From: Megachile rotundata
Lineage: Eukaryota > Arthropoda > Insecta > Hymenoptera > Megachilidae
Assembly (NCBI RefSeq): GCF_050947335.1
Contig: NW_027473685.1
Location: 112,273 to 176,272 of the forward strand
DNA length: 64,000 bases
Reading direction: 5' to 3'
Below the pieces are notes generated by a model. It was not told the origin of the DNA, did no database searches, and saw nothing but the letters and a program-made list of their open reading frames with translations. A program made the translations under genes and the position numbers. Positions 35,691 through 47,480 of this stretch are shown in pieces; positions within the stretch are counted from its first letter, which is position 1, and each line of letters begins with the position of its first letter.

Positions 35691-36285
35691 GATTGTGTGA
35701 TTGTGATTGTGTGATTGTGATTGTGTGATTGTGATTGTGTGATTGTGATTGTGTGATTGTGATTGTGTGATTGTTATTGTGTGATTGTGATTGTGTGATT
35801 GTGAATGTGTGATTGTGATTGTGTGATTGTGATTGTGTGATTGTGATTGTGTGATTGTGATTGTGTGATTGTGATTGTGTGATTGTGATTGTGTGATTGT
35901 GATTGTGTGATTGTGATTGTGTGATTGTGATTGTGTGATTGTGATTGTGTGATTGTGATTGTGTGATTGTGATTGTGTGATTGTGATTGTGTGATTGTGA
36001 TTGTGTGATTGTGATTGTGTGATTGTGATTGTGTGATTGTGATTGTGTGATTGTGATTGTGTGATTGTGATTGTGTGATTGTGATTGTGTGATTGTGATT
36101 GTGTGATTGTGATTGTGTGATTGTGATTGTGTGATTGTGATTGTGTGATTGTGATTGTGTGATTGTGATTGTGTGATTGTGATTGTGTGATTGTGATTGT
36201 GTGATTGTGATTGTGTGATTGTGATTGTGTGATTGTGATTGTGTGATTGTGTTTGTGTGATTGTGTTTGTGTGATTGTGATTGTG
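35691..36285. repeat. 14-bp array
   Basis: GTTATTG near 35773 and GTGAATG near 35802, then regular 14-bp units and two GTGTTTG near 36250-36266. It starts the first copy of a 1.94-kb tandem duplication. Confidence 0.92.
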
Positions 36286-37405
36286 TGATTGCGTGATTGT
36301 GTGATTGCGTGATTGTGTGATTGCGTGATTGTGTGATTGCGTGATTGTGTGATTGCGTGATTGTGTGATTGCGTGATTGTGTGATTGCGTGATTGCGTGA
36401 TTGCGTGATTGCGTGATTGCGTGATTGCGTGATTGCGTGATTGCGTGATTGCGTGATTGTGTGATTGGGTGATTGTGTGATTGTGTTATTGTGTGATTGT
36501 GTGATTGTGTGATTGTGTTATTGTGTGATTGTGTGATTGTGTGATTGTGTGATTGTGTGATTGTGTGATTGTGTGATTGTGTGATTGTGTGATTGTGTGA
36601 TTGTGTGATTGTGTGATTGTGTGATTGTGTGATTGTGTGATTGTGTGATTGTGTGATTGTGTGATTGTGTGATTGTGTGATTGTGTGATTGTGTGATTGT
36701 GTGATTGTGTGATTGTGTGATTGTGTGATTGTGTGATTGTGTGATTGTGTGATTGTGTGATTGTGTGATTGTGTGATTGTGTGATTGTGTGATTGTGTGA
36801 TTGTGTGATTGTGATTGTGTGATTCTGATTGTGTGATTGTGATTGTGTGATTGTGATTGTGTGATTGTGATTGTGTGATTGTGATTGTGTGATTGTGATT
36901 GTGTGATTGTGATTGTGTGATTGCGTGATTGTGTGATTGCGTGATTGCGTGATTGCGTGATTGCGTGATTGCGTGATTGCGTGATTGTGTGATTGGGTGA
37001 TTGTGTGATTGTGTTATTGTGTGATTGTGTGATTGTGTGATTGTGTTATTGTGTGATTGTGTGATTGTGTGATTGTGTGATTGTGTGATTGTGTGATTGT
37101 GTGATTGTGTGATTGTGTGATTGTGTGATTGTGTGATTGTGTGATTGTGTGATTGTGTGATTGTGTGATTGTGTGATTGTGTGATTGTGTGATTGTGTGA
37201 TTGTGTGATTGTGTGATTGTGTGATTGTGTGATTGTGTGATTGTGTGATTGTGTGATTGTGTGATTGTGTGATTGTGTGATTGTGTGATTGTGTGATTGT
37301 GTGATTGTGTGATTGTGTGATTGTGTGATTGTGTGATTGTGTGATTGTGTGATTGTGTGATTGTGTGATTGTGTGATTGTGTGATTGTGTGATTGTGTGA
37401 TTGTG
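36286..37405. repeat. Two right-type CpG/8-bp modules
   Basis: Each module has a GATTGCGT run, GATTGGGTG (36467 and 36995, 528 bp apart), two GTTATTG spaced by three plain units, a long 8-bp array, then GATTCTG (36823 and 37415) and a short 14-bp stretch. Confidence 0.92.
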
Positions 37406-38220
37406 ATTGTGTGATTCTGATTGTGTGATTGTGATTGTGTGATTGTGATTGTGTGATTGTGATTGTGTGATTGTGATTGTGTGATTGTGATTGTGTGATT
37501 GTGATTGTGTGATTGTGATTGTGTGATTGTGATTGTGTGATTGTGATTGTGTGATTGTGATTGTGTGATTGTGATTGTGTGATTGTGATTGTGTGATTGT
37601 GATTGTGTGATTGTGATTGTGTGACTGTGATTGTGTGATTGTGATTGTGTGATTGTGATTGTGTGATTGTGATTGTGTGATTGTGATTGTGTGATTGTGA
37701 TTGTGTGATTGTGATTGTGTGATTGTTATTGTGTGATTGTGATTGTGTGATTGTGAATGTGTGATTGTGATTGTGTGATTGTGATTGTGTGATTGTGATT
37801 GTGTGATTGTGATTGTGTGATTGTGATTGTGTGATTGTGATTGTGTGATTGTGATTGTGTGATTGTGATTGTGTGATTGTGATTGTGTGATTGTGATTGT
37901 GTGATTGTGATTGTGTGATTGTGATTGTGTGATTGTGATTGTGTGATTGTGATTGTGTGATTGTGATTGTGTGATTGTGATTGTGTGATTGTGATTGTGT
38001 GATTGTGATTGTGTGATTGTGATTGTGTGATTGTGATTGTGTGATTGTGATTGTGTGATTGTGATTGTGTGATTGTGATTGTGTGATTGTGATTGTGTGA
38101 TTGTGATTGTGTGATTGTGATTGTGTGATTGTGATTGTGTGATTGTGATTGTGTGATTGTGATTGTGTGATTGTGATTGTGTGATTGTGTTTGTGTGATT
38201 GTGTTTGTGTGATTGTGATT
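37406..38220. repeat. 14-bp array
   Basis: TGACTG at 37623, GTTATTG near 37724 and GTGAATG near 37753 (1951 bp after their first copies), two GTGTTTG near 38189-38205. Confidence 0.92.
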
Positions 38221-39250
38221 GTGTGATTGCGTGATTGTGTGATTGCGTGATTGTGTGATTGCGTGATTGTGTGATTGCGTGATTGTGTGATTGCGTGATT
38301 GTGTGATTGCGTGATTGTGTGATTGCGTGATTGCGTGATTGCGTGATTGCGTGATTGCGTGATTGCGTGATTGCGTGATTGCGTGATTGCGTGATTGTGT
38401 GATTGGGTGATTGTGTGATTGTGTTATTGTGTGATTGTGTGATTGTGTGATTGTGTTATTGTGTGATTGTGTGATTGTGTGATTGTGTGATTGTGTGATT
38501 GTGTGATTGTGTGATTGTGTGATTGTGTGATTGTGTGATTGTGTGATTGTGTGATTGTGTGATTGTGTGATTGTGTGATTGTGTGATTGTGTGATTGTGT
38601 GATTGTGTGATTGTGTGATTGTGTGATTGTGTGATTGTGTGATTGTGTGATTGTGTGATTGTGTGATTGTGTGATTGTGTGATTGTGTGATTGTGTGATT
38701 GTGTGATTGTGTGATTGTGTGATTGTGTGATTGTGTGATTGTGTGATTGTGATTGTGTGATTCTGATTGTGTGATTGTGATTGTGTGATTGTGATTGTGT
38801 GATTGTGATTGTGTGATTGTGATTGTGTGATTGTGATTGTGTGATTGTGATTGTGTGATTGCGTGATTGTGTGATTGCGTGATTGCGTGATTGCGTGATT
38901 GCGTGATTGCGTGATTGCGTGATTGTGTGATTGGGTGATTGTGTGATTGTGTTATTGTGTGATTGTGTGATTGTGTGATTGTGTTATTGTGTGATTGTGT
39001 GATTGTGTGATTGTGTGATTGTGTGATTGTGTGATTGTGTGATTGTGTGATTGTGTGATTGTGTGATTGTGTGATTGTGTGATTGTGTGATTGTGTGATT
39101 GTGTGATTGTGTGATTGTGTGATTGTGTGATTGTGTGATTGTGTGATTGTGTGATTGTGTGATTGTGTGATTGTGTGATTGTGTGATTGTGTGATTGTGT
39201 GATTGTGTGATTGTGTGATTGTGTGATTGTGTGATTGTGTGATTGTGATT
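38221..39250. repeat. Two right-type CpG/8-bp modules, duplicate
   Basis: GATTGGGTG at 38405 and 38933, again exactly 528 bp apart and 1938 bp after the first pair. The last 8-bp array is 96 bp (12 units) shorter than in the first copy. Confidence 0.92.
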
Positions 39251-40440
39251 GTGTGATTCTGATTGTGTGATTGTGATTGTGTGATTGTGATTGTGTGATT
39301 GTGATTGTGTGATTGTGATTGTGTGATTGTGATTGTGTGATTGTGATTGTGTGATTGTGATTGTGTGATTGTGATTGTGTGATTGTGATTGTGTGATTGT
39401 GATTGTGTGATTGTGATTGTGTGATTGTGATTGTGTGATTGTGATTGTGTGATTGTGATTGTGTGACTGTGATTGTGTGATTGTGATTGTGTGATTGTGT
39501 GATTGTGTGATTGTGTGATTGTGTGATTGTGTGATTGTGTGATTGTGTGATTGTGTGATTGTGTGATTCTGTGATTGTGATTGTGTGATTCTGATTGTGT
39601 GATTGTGATTGTGTGATTGTGATTGTGTGATTGTGATTGTGTGATTGTGATTGTGTGATTGTGATTGTGTGATTGGGATTGTGTGATTGTGATTGTGTGA
39701 TTGTGATTGTGTGATTGTGATTGTGTGATTGTGATTGTGTGACTGTGATTGTGTGACTGTGATTGTGTGATTGTGATTGTGTGATTGGGATTGTGTGATT
39801 GTGATTGTGTGATTGTGATTGTGTGATTGTGATTGTGTGATTGTGATTGTGTGAGTGTGATTGTGTGACTGTGATTGTGTGATTGTGATTGTGTGATTGT
39901 GTGATTGTGTGATTGTGTGATTGTGTGATTGTGTGATTGTGTGATTGTGTGATTGTGTGATTGTGTGATTGTGATTGTGTGATTGTGATTGTGTGATTCT
40001 GATTGTGTGATTGTGATTGTGTGATTGTGATTGTGTGATTGTGATTGTGTGATTGTGATTGTGTGATTGTGATTGTGTGATTGCGATTGTGTGATTGCGA
40101 TTGTGTGATTGCGATTGTGTGATTGTGATTGTGTGATTGTGATTGTGTGATTGTGATTGTGTGATTGTGATTGTGTGATTGTGATTGTGTGATTGTGACT
40201 GTGATTGTGTGATTGTGTTTGTGTGATTGTGATTGTGTGATTGTGATTGTGTGATTGTGATTGTGTGATTGTGATTGTGTGATTGTGATTGTGTGATTGT
40301 GATTGTGTGATTGTGATTGTGTGATTGTGACTGTGATTGTGTGATTGTGTTTGTGTGATTGTGATTGTGTGATTGTGATTGTGTGATTGTGTGATTGTGA
40401 TTGTGTGATTGTGATTGTGATTGTGTGATTGTGATTGTGT
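39251..40440. repeat. 14-bp array with short 8-bp runs
   Basis: TGACTG at 39465; 8-bp runs at 39490-39580 and 39900-39970; GATTCTG near 39257, 39590 and 39997. GGGATTG occurs near 39674 and 39787, TGACTG pairs near 39741-39757, a GTGAGTGTG near 39853, three GCGATTG near 40083-40112, and two GTGACTGTGATTG + GTGTTTG marks near 40197 and 40329. Confidence 0.9.
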
Positions 40441-41350
40441 GATTGTGTGATTGTGTGATTGTGTGATTGTGTGATTGTGTGATTATGTGATCGTGTGATT
40501 GTGTGATTGTGTGATTGTGCGATTGTGTGATTGTGCGATTGTGTGATTGAGAGTGTGTGATTGTGATTGTGTGATTGTGATTGTGTGATTGTGATTGTGT
40601 GATTGTGTGATTGTGTGATAGTGATTGTGTGATTGTGATTGTGTGATTGTGATTGTGTGATTGTGTGATTGTGTGATAGTGATTGTGTGATTGCGATTGT
40701 GTGATTGCGATTGTGTGATTGCATTTGTGTGATTCTGTGATTCTGATTGTGTGATTGTGATTGTGAGATTGTGATTGTGTGATTGTGATTGTGTAATTGG
40801 GATTGTGTGACTGGGATTGTGTGATTGAGAGTGTGTGATTGTGATTTTGTGATTGTGATTGTGTGATTGTGATTGTGTGATTGTGTGATTGTGTGATTGT
40901 GTGATTGTGTGATTGTGTGATTGTGTGATTGTGTGATTGTGTGATTGTGTGATTGTGTGATTGTGTGATTGTGATTGTGTGATTGTGATTGTGTGATTGT
41001 GATTGTGTGATTGCGATTGTGTGATTGTGATTGTGTGATTGTGATTGTGAGATTGTGATTGTGTGATTGTGATTGTGTAATTGGGATTGTGTGATTGAGA
41101 GTGTGTGATTGTGATTTTGTGATTGTGATTGTGTGATTGTGATTGTGTGATAGTGTGGTTGTGTGATTGTGTGATTGTGTGATTGTGATTGTGTGATTGT
41201 GATTGTGTGATTGTGACTGTGTGATTGTGATTGTGTGATTGTGATTGTGTGATTGTGATTGTGTGATTGTGATTGTGTGATTGTGATTGTGTGATTGTGA
41301 TTGTGTGATTGTGATTGTGTGATTGTGATTGTGTGATTGTGATTGTGTGA
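40441..41350. repeat. Mosaic segment, copy A
   Basis: Dense in variants. In order: ATTATGTGATCG at 40482, two GCGATTG, GATTGAGAG, two GATAGTG, two GCGATTG, GCATTTG, GATTCTGTGATTCTG, GAGATTG, cassette with GACTGGG near 40790, an 8-bp run, GCGATTG, GAGATTG, a shortened cassette near 41078, GATAGTGTGGTTG, GTGACTGTG. Compared with copies B-D, the second cassette lacks 14 bp including GACAGGG. Confidence 0.92.
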
Positions 41351-41354
41351 TTGT

Positions 41355-41560
41355 GCGACTGTGATTGTGCAACTGTGATTGTGCGATTGCTTTTGTGTGG
41401 TCGCGATTGTGTGATTGCAATTGTGTGATTGCGTGACTGTGATTGCGCGACTGCGATTGTGCAACTGTGATTGTGCGACTGCTTTTGTGTGGTTGCGATT
41501 GTGTGATTGCAATTGTGTGATTGTGTGATTGCAATTGTGTGATTGTATGATTGAGATTGT
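41355..41560. repeat. Complex C-rich block, copy A
   Basis: The least repetitive stretch of the window. It carries GCGACTG, GCAACTG, GCGATTGCTTTTG, GGTCGCG, GCAATTG and GCGCGACTG, and contains an internal 92-bp direct repeat (GCAACTG at 41369 and 41461, GCTTTTG at 41389 and 41481, GCAATTG at 41417 and 41509). A third GCAATTG lies at 41531, then GTATGATTGAG. It has several CpG and CAA triplets not found elsewhere. Function unknown. Confidence 0.93.
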
Positions 41561-41755
41561 GTGATTGTGATTGTGATTGTGTGATTGTGTGATTGTGTGA
41601 TTGTGTGATTATGTGATTGGGAGATTGTGTGATTGTCTGATTGTGTGATTGTGTGATTGTGTGATTGTTTGATTGTGTGATTGTGTGATTGTGTGATTGT
41701 GTGATTGTGTGATTGTGTGATTGTGTGATTGTGTGATTGTGTGATTGTGTGATTG
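41561..41755. repeat. 8-bp array with GATTGGGAG and GTCTG marks
   Basis: A 6-6-8 step, 8-bp units, ATTATGTGATTGGGAG near 41608, GTCTGATTG near 41636, GTTTGATTG near 41668, then plain 8-bp units. It is the constant downstream partner of the complex block in all four copies. Confidence 0.92.
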
Positions 41756-43300
41756 TGATTGTGTGATTGTGATTGTGTGATTGTGATTGTGTGATTGTGA
41801 TTGTGTGATTGTGATTGTGTGATTGTGATTGTGTGATTGTGATTGTGATTGTGTGATTGTGATTGTGTGATTGTGATTGTGTGATTGTGATTGTGTGATT
41901 GTGATTGTGTGATTGTGATTGTGTGATTGTGATTGTGTGATTGTGATTGTGTGATTGTGATTGTGTGATTGTGATTGTGTGATTGTGATTGTGTGATTGT
42001 GATTGTGTGATTGTGATTGTGTGATTGTGATTGTGTGATTGTGATTGTGTGATTGTGTTTGTTTGATTGTGATTGTGTGATTGTAATTGTGTGATTGTGT
42101 GATTGTGATTGTGTGATTGTGATTGTGTGATTGTGATTGTGTGATTGTGATTGTGTGATTGTGATTGTGTGATTGTGATTGTGTGATTGTGATTGTGTGA
42201 TTGTGATTGTGTGATTGTGATTGTGTGATTGTGATTGTGTGATTGTGATTGTGTGATTGTGATTGTGTGATTGTGATTGTGTGATTGTGATTGTGTGATT
42301 GTGATTGTGTGATTGTGATTGTGTGATTGTGATTGTGTGATTGTGATTGTGTGATTGTGATTGTGTGATTGTGATTGTGTGATTGTGATTGTGTGATTGT
42401 GATTGTGTGATTGTGATTGTGTGATTGTGATTGTGTGATTGTGATTGTGTGATTGTGATTGTGTGATTGTGATTGTGTGATTGTGATTGTGTGATTGTGA
42501 TTGTGTGATTGTGATTGTGTGATTGTGATTGTGTGATTGTGATTGTGTGATTGTGATTGTGTGATTGTGATTGTGTGATTGTGATTGTGTGATTGTGATT
42601 GTGTGATTGTGATTGTGTGATTGTGATTGTGTGATTGTGATTGTGTGATTGTGATTGTGTGATTGTGATTGTGTGATTGTGATTGTGTGATTGTGATTGT
42701 GTGATTGTGATTGTGTGATTGTGATTGTGTGATTGTGATTGTGTGATTGTGATTGTGTGATTGTGATTGTGTGATTGTGATTGTGTGATTGTGATTGTGT
42801 GATTGTGATTGTGTGATTGTGATTGTGTGATTGTGATTGTGTGATTGTGATTGTGTGATTGTGATTGTGTGATTGTGATTGTGTGATTGTGATTGTGTGA
42901 TTGTGATTGTGTGATTGTGATTGTGTGATTGTGATTGTGTGATTGTGATTGTGTGATTGTGATTGTGTGATTGTGATTGTGTGATTGTGATTGTGCGATT
43001 GTGATTGTGCGATTGTGATTGTGCGATTGTGATTGTGTGATTGTGATTGTGTGATTGTGATTGTGTGATTGTGATTGTGTGATTGTGATTGTGTGATTGT
43101 GATTGTGTGATTGTGATGTGTGATTGTGATTGTGTGATTGTGATTGTGTGATTGTGATTGTGTGATTGTGATTGTGTGATTGTGATTGTGTGATTGTGAT
43201 TGTGTGATTGTGATTGTGTGATTGTGATTGTGTGATTGTGATTGTGTGATTGTGATTGTGTGATTGTGATTGTGTGATTGTGATTGTGTGATTGTGATTG
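41756..43300. repeat. Long 14-bp array
   Basis: Two 6-bp words in succession near 41845, GTTTGTTTG near 42057 and GTAATTG near 42083, then nearly 900 bp without visible variants, three GCGATTG near 42994-43024 and a one-base deletion (GATGTG) near 43116. The GTTTGTTTG and GTAATTG pair is shared only with 60045-60070. Confidence 0.93.
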
Positions 43301-43735
43301 TGTGATTGCGTGATTGTGTGATTGCGTGATTGCGTGATTGCGTGATTGCGTGATTGGTGCGTGATTGCGTGATTGTGTGATTGGGTGATTGTGTGATTGT
43401 GATTGTGTTATTGTGTGATTGTGTGATTGTGTGATTGTGTATTGTGTGATTGTGTGATGTGTGATTGTGTGATTGTGTGATTGTGTGATTGTGTGATTGT
43501 GTGATTGTGTGATTGTGTGATTGTGTGATTGTGTGATTGTGTGATTGTGTGATTGTGTGATGTGATTGTGATTGTGTGATTGTGTGATTGTGTGATTGTG
43601 TGATTGTGTGATTGTGTGATGTGTGATTGTGTGATTGTGTGATTGTGTGATTGTGTGATTGTGTGATTGTGTGATTGTGTGATTGTGTGATTGTGTGATT
43701 GTGTGATTGTGTGATTGTGTGATTGTGTGATTGTG
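43301..43735. repeat. Right-type CpG/8-bp module with single-base indels
   Basis: GATTGCGT run with an inserted G (GATTGGTGCG near 43352), GATTGGGTG at 43383, one GTTATTG, and an 8-bp array broken by GTGTATTG near 43440, and GATGTG near 43457, 43560 and 43620. Such breaks are almost absent from the rest of the window. Confidence 0.9.
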
Positions 43736-44900
43736 ATTGTGTGATTCTGATTGTGTGATTGTGATTGTGTGATTGTGATTGTGTGATTGTGATTGTGTGA
43801 TTGTGATTGTGTGATTGTGATTGTGTGATTGTGATTGTGTGATTGTGATTGTGTGATTGTGATTGTGTGATTGTGATTGTGTGATTGTGATTGTGTGACT
43901 GTGATTGTGTGACTGTGATTGTGTGATTGTGTGATTGTGTGATTGTGTGATTGTGTGATTGTGTGATTGTGTGATTGTGTGATTGTGTGATTGTGTGATT
44001 GTGTGATTGTGTGATTGTGATTGTGTGATTCTGATTGTGTGATTGTGATTGTGTGATTGTGATTGTGTGATTGTGATTGTGTGATTGTGATTGGTGTGAT
44101 TGTGATTGTGTGATTGTGATTGTGTGATTGGGATTGTGTGATTGTGATTGTGTGATTGTGATTGTGTGATTGTGATTGTGTGATTGTGATTGTGTGATTG
44201 TGATTGTGTGACTGTGATTGTGTGACTGTGATTGTGTGATTGTGATTGTGTGATTGGGATTGTGTGATTGTGATTGTGTGATTGTGATTGTGTGATTGTG
44301 ATTGTGTGACTGTGATTGTGTGACTGTGATTGTGTGACTGTGATTGTGTGATTGTGATTGTGTGATTGTGTGATTGTGTGATTGTGTGATTGTGTGATTG
44401 TGTGATTGTGTGATTGTGTGATTGTGATTGTGTGATTGTGATTGTGTGATTCTGATTGTGTGATTGTGATTGTGTGATTGTGATTGTGTGATTGTGATTG
44501 TGTGATTGTGATTGTGTGATTGCGATTGTGTGATTGCGATTGTGTGATTGCGATTGTGTGATTGCGATTGTGTGATTGTGATTGTGTGATTGTGATTGTG
44601 TGATTGTGATTGTGTGATTGTGATTGTGTGATTGTGACTGTGATTGTGTGATTGTGTTTGTGTGATTGTGATTGTGTGATTGTGATTGTGTGATTGTGAT
44701 TGTGTGATTGTGATTGTGTGATTGTGATTGTGTGATTGTGATTGTGTGATTGTGATTGTGTGATTGTGATTGTGTGATTGTGACTGTGATTGTGTGATTG
44801 TGTTTGTGTGATTGTGATTGTGTGATTGTGATTGTGTGATTGTGTGATTGTGATTGTGTGATTGTGATTGTGATTGTGTGATTGTGATTGTGTGATTGTG
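43736..44900. repeat. 14-bp array with short 8-bp runs
   Basis: Parallel to 39251-40440: GATTCTG, TGACTG pairs, 8-bp runs at 43920-44020 and 44355-44430, GGGATTG near 44130 and 44255, four GCGATTG near 44522-44565, and the two GTGACTGTGATTG + GTGTTTG marks. An inserted G (GATTGGTGTG) lies near 44092. Confidence 0.9.
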
Positions 44901-45835
44901 TGATTGTGTGATTGTGTGATTGTGTGATTGTGTGATTGTGTGATTGTGTGATTATGTGATCGTGTGATTGTGTGATTGTGTGATTGTGCGATTGTGTGAT
45001 TGTGCGATTGTGTGATTGAGAGTGTGTGATTGTGATTGTGTGATTGTGATTGTGTGATTGTGATTGTGTGATTGTGTGATTGTGTGATAGTGATTGTGTG
45101 ATTGTGATTGTGTGATTGTGATTGTGTGATTGTGTGATTGTGTGATAGTGATTGTGTGATTGCGATTGTGTGATTGCGATTGTGTGATTGCATTTGTGTG
45201 ATTCTGTGATTCTGATTGTGTGATTGTGATTGTGAGATTGTGATTGTGTGATTGTGATTGTGTAATTGGGATTGTGTGACTGGGATTGTGTGATTGAGAG
45301 TGTGTGATTGTGATTTTGTGATTGTGATTGTGTGATTGTGATTGTGTGATTGTGTGATTGTGTGATTGTGTGATTGTGTGATTGTGTGATTGTGTGATTG
45401 TGTGATTGTGTGATTGTGTGATTGTGTGATTGTGTGATTGTGTGATTGTGTGATTGTGATTGTGTGATTGTGATTGTGTGATTGTGATTGTGTGATTGCG
45501 ATTGTGTGATTGTGATTGTGTGATTGTGATTGTGAGATTGTGATTGTGTGATTGTGATTGTGTAATTGGGATTGTGTGACAGGGATTGTGTGATTGAGAG
45601 TGTGTGATTGTGATTTTGTGATTGTGATTGTGTGATTGTGATTGTGTGATAGTGTGGTTGTGTGATTGTGTGATTGTGTGATTGTGATTGTGTGATTGTG
45701 ATTGTGTGATTGTGACTGTGTGATTGTGATTGTGTGATTGTGATTGTGTGATTGTGATTGTGTGATTGTGATTGTGTGATTGTGATTGTGTGATTGTGAT
45801 TGTGTGATTGTGATTGTGTGATTGTGATTGTGTGA
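44901..45835. repeat. Mosaic segment, copy B
   Basis: Same order of marks as copy A: ATTATGTGATCG at 44951, GATTCTGTGATTCTG near 45200, cassette with GACTGGG near 45262, and second cassette complete with GACAGGG near 45562. The distance from ATTATG to the complex block is 889 bp (872 in A). Confidence 0.92.
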
Positions 45836-45839
45836 TTGT

Positions 45840-46043
45840 GCGACTGTGATTGTGCAACTGTGATTGTGCGATTGCTTTTGTGTGGTCGCGATTGTGTGAT
45901 TGCAATTGTGTGATTGCGTGACTGTGATTGCGCGACTGCGATTGTGCAACTGTGATTGTGCGACTGCTTTTGTGTGGTTGCGATTGTGTGATTGCAATTG
46001 TGTGATTGTGTGATTGCAATTGTGTGATTGTATGATTGAGATT
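45840..46043. repeat. Complex C-rich block, copy B
   Basis: Matches copy A over the 176 bp from GCGACTG at 45840 to the third GCAATTG at 46016, with no difference visible by eye. Confidence 0.93.
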
Positions 46044-46230
46044 GTGTGATTGTGATTGTGATTGTGTGATTGTGTGATTGTGTGATTGTGTGATTATGTG
46101 ATTGGGAGATTGTGTGATTGTCTGATTGTGTGATTGTGTGATTGTGTGATTGTTTGATTGTGTGATTGTGTGATTGTGTGATTGTGTGATTGTGTGATTG
46201 TGTGATTGTGTGATTGTGTGATTGTGTGAT
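46044..46230. repeat. 8-bp array with GATTGGGAG and GTCTG marks
   Basis: Constant partner of the complex block; same marks as 41561-41755. Confidence 0.92.
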
Positions 46231-46990
46231 TGTGATTGTGTGATTGTGATTGTGTGATTGTGATTGTGTGATTGTGATTGTGTGATTGTGATTGTGTGAT
46301 TGTGATTGTGATTGTGTGATTGTGATTGTGTGATTGTGATTGTGTGATTGTGATTGTGTGATTGTGATTGTGTGATTGTGATTGTGTGATTGTGATTGTG
46401 TGATTGTGATTGTGTGATTGTGATTGTGTGATTGTGATTGTGTGATTGTGATTGTGTGATTGTGATTGTGTGATTGTGATTGTGTGATTGTGATTGTGTG
46501 ATTGTGATTGTGTGATTGTGATTGTGTGATTGTGATTGTGTGATTGTGATTGTGTGATTGTGATTGTGTGATTGCGATTGTGTGATTGCGATTGTGTGAT
46601 TGTGTTTGTGTGATTGTGATTGTGTGATTGTGATTGTATGATTGTGTGATTGTGATTGTGTGATTGTGTGATTGTGTGATTATGTGATCGTGTGATTGTC
46701 TGATCGTGTGATTGTGTGATTGTGTGATTGTGCGATTGTGTGATTGTGCGATTGTGTGATTGAGAGTGTGTGATTGTGATTGTGTGATTGTGATTGTGTG
46801 ATTGTGATTGTGTGATTGTGATTGTGTGATTGTGATTGTGTGATTGTGATTGTGTGATTGTGATTGCGTGATTGTGATTGCGTGATTGTGATTGTGTGAT
46901 TGTGATTGTGTGATTGTGATTGTGTGATTGTGATTGTGTGATTGTGATTGTGTGATTGTGATTGTGTGATTGTGATTGTGTGATTGTGAT
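46231..46990. repeat. 14-bp array and marker module 2a
   Basis: 14-bp units with two GCGATTG near 46575-46590, GTGTTTG, GTATGATTG, ATTATGTGATCG at 46679, GTCTGATCG, two GCGATTG, GATTGAGAG, then two GCGTG near 46867 and 46881. The pair of GCGTG is shared with 54.95 kb; the copy at 34.67 kb has one. Confidence 0.92.
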
Positions 46991-47480
46991 TGTGTAATTG
47001 GGATTGTGTGACAGGGATTGTGTGATTGAGAGTGTGTGATTGTGATTGTGTGATTGTGATTGTGTGATTGTGATTGTGTGATTGTGATTGTGTGATTGTG
47101 ATTGTGTGATTGTGATTGTGTGATTGTGATTGTGTGATTGTGATTGTGTGATTGTGATTGTGTGATTGTGATTGTGTGATTGTGATTGTGTGATTGTGAT
47201 TGTGTGATTGTGATTGTGTGATTGTGATTGTGTGATTGTGATTGTGTGATTGTGTTTGTGTGATTGTGTTTGTGTGATTGTGATTGTGTGATTGTGTTAT
47301 TGCGTGAATGTGTGATTGCGTGAATGTGTGATTGCGTGATTGTGTGATTGCGTGATTGTGTGATTGCGTGATTGTGTGATTGCGTGATTGTGTGATTGCG
47401 TGATTGTGTGATTGCGTGATTGTGTGATTGCGTGATTGTGTGATTGCGTGATTGTGTGGTTGTGTGATTGTGTGATTGTG
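46991..47480. repeat. GACAGGG cassette, 14-bp array and type-1 CpG block
   Basis: Cassette at 46993-47037, regular 14-bp units, two GTGTTTG near 47253-47270, TTATTGCGTGAATG at 47297 with a second GTGAATG, alternating CpG units, closing GTGGTTG near 47458. Confidence 0.92.

Noticed and set aside
41355..41560. tRNA or other structured small RNA gene in the complex block
   Set aside because: The block is still a variant of the repeat with a 92-bp internal duplication. I see no cloverleaf, no A and B box pair and no strong inverted repeat, since one strand is nearly C-free.
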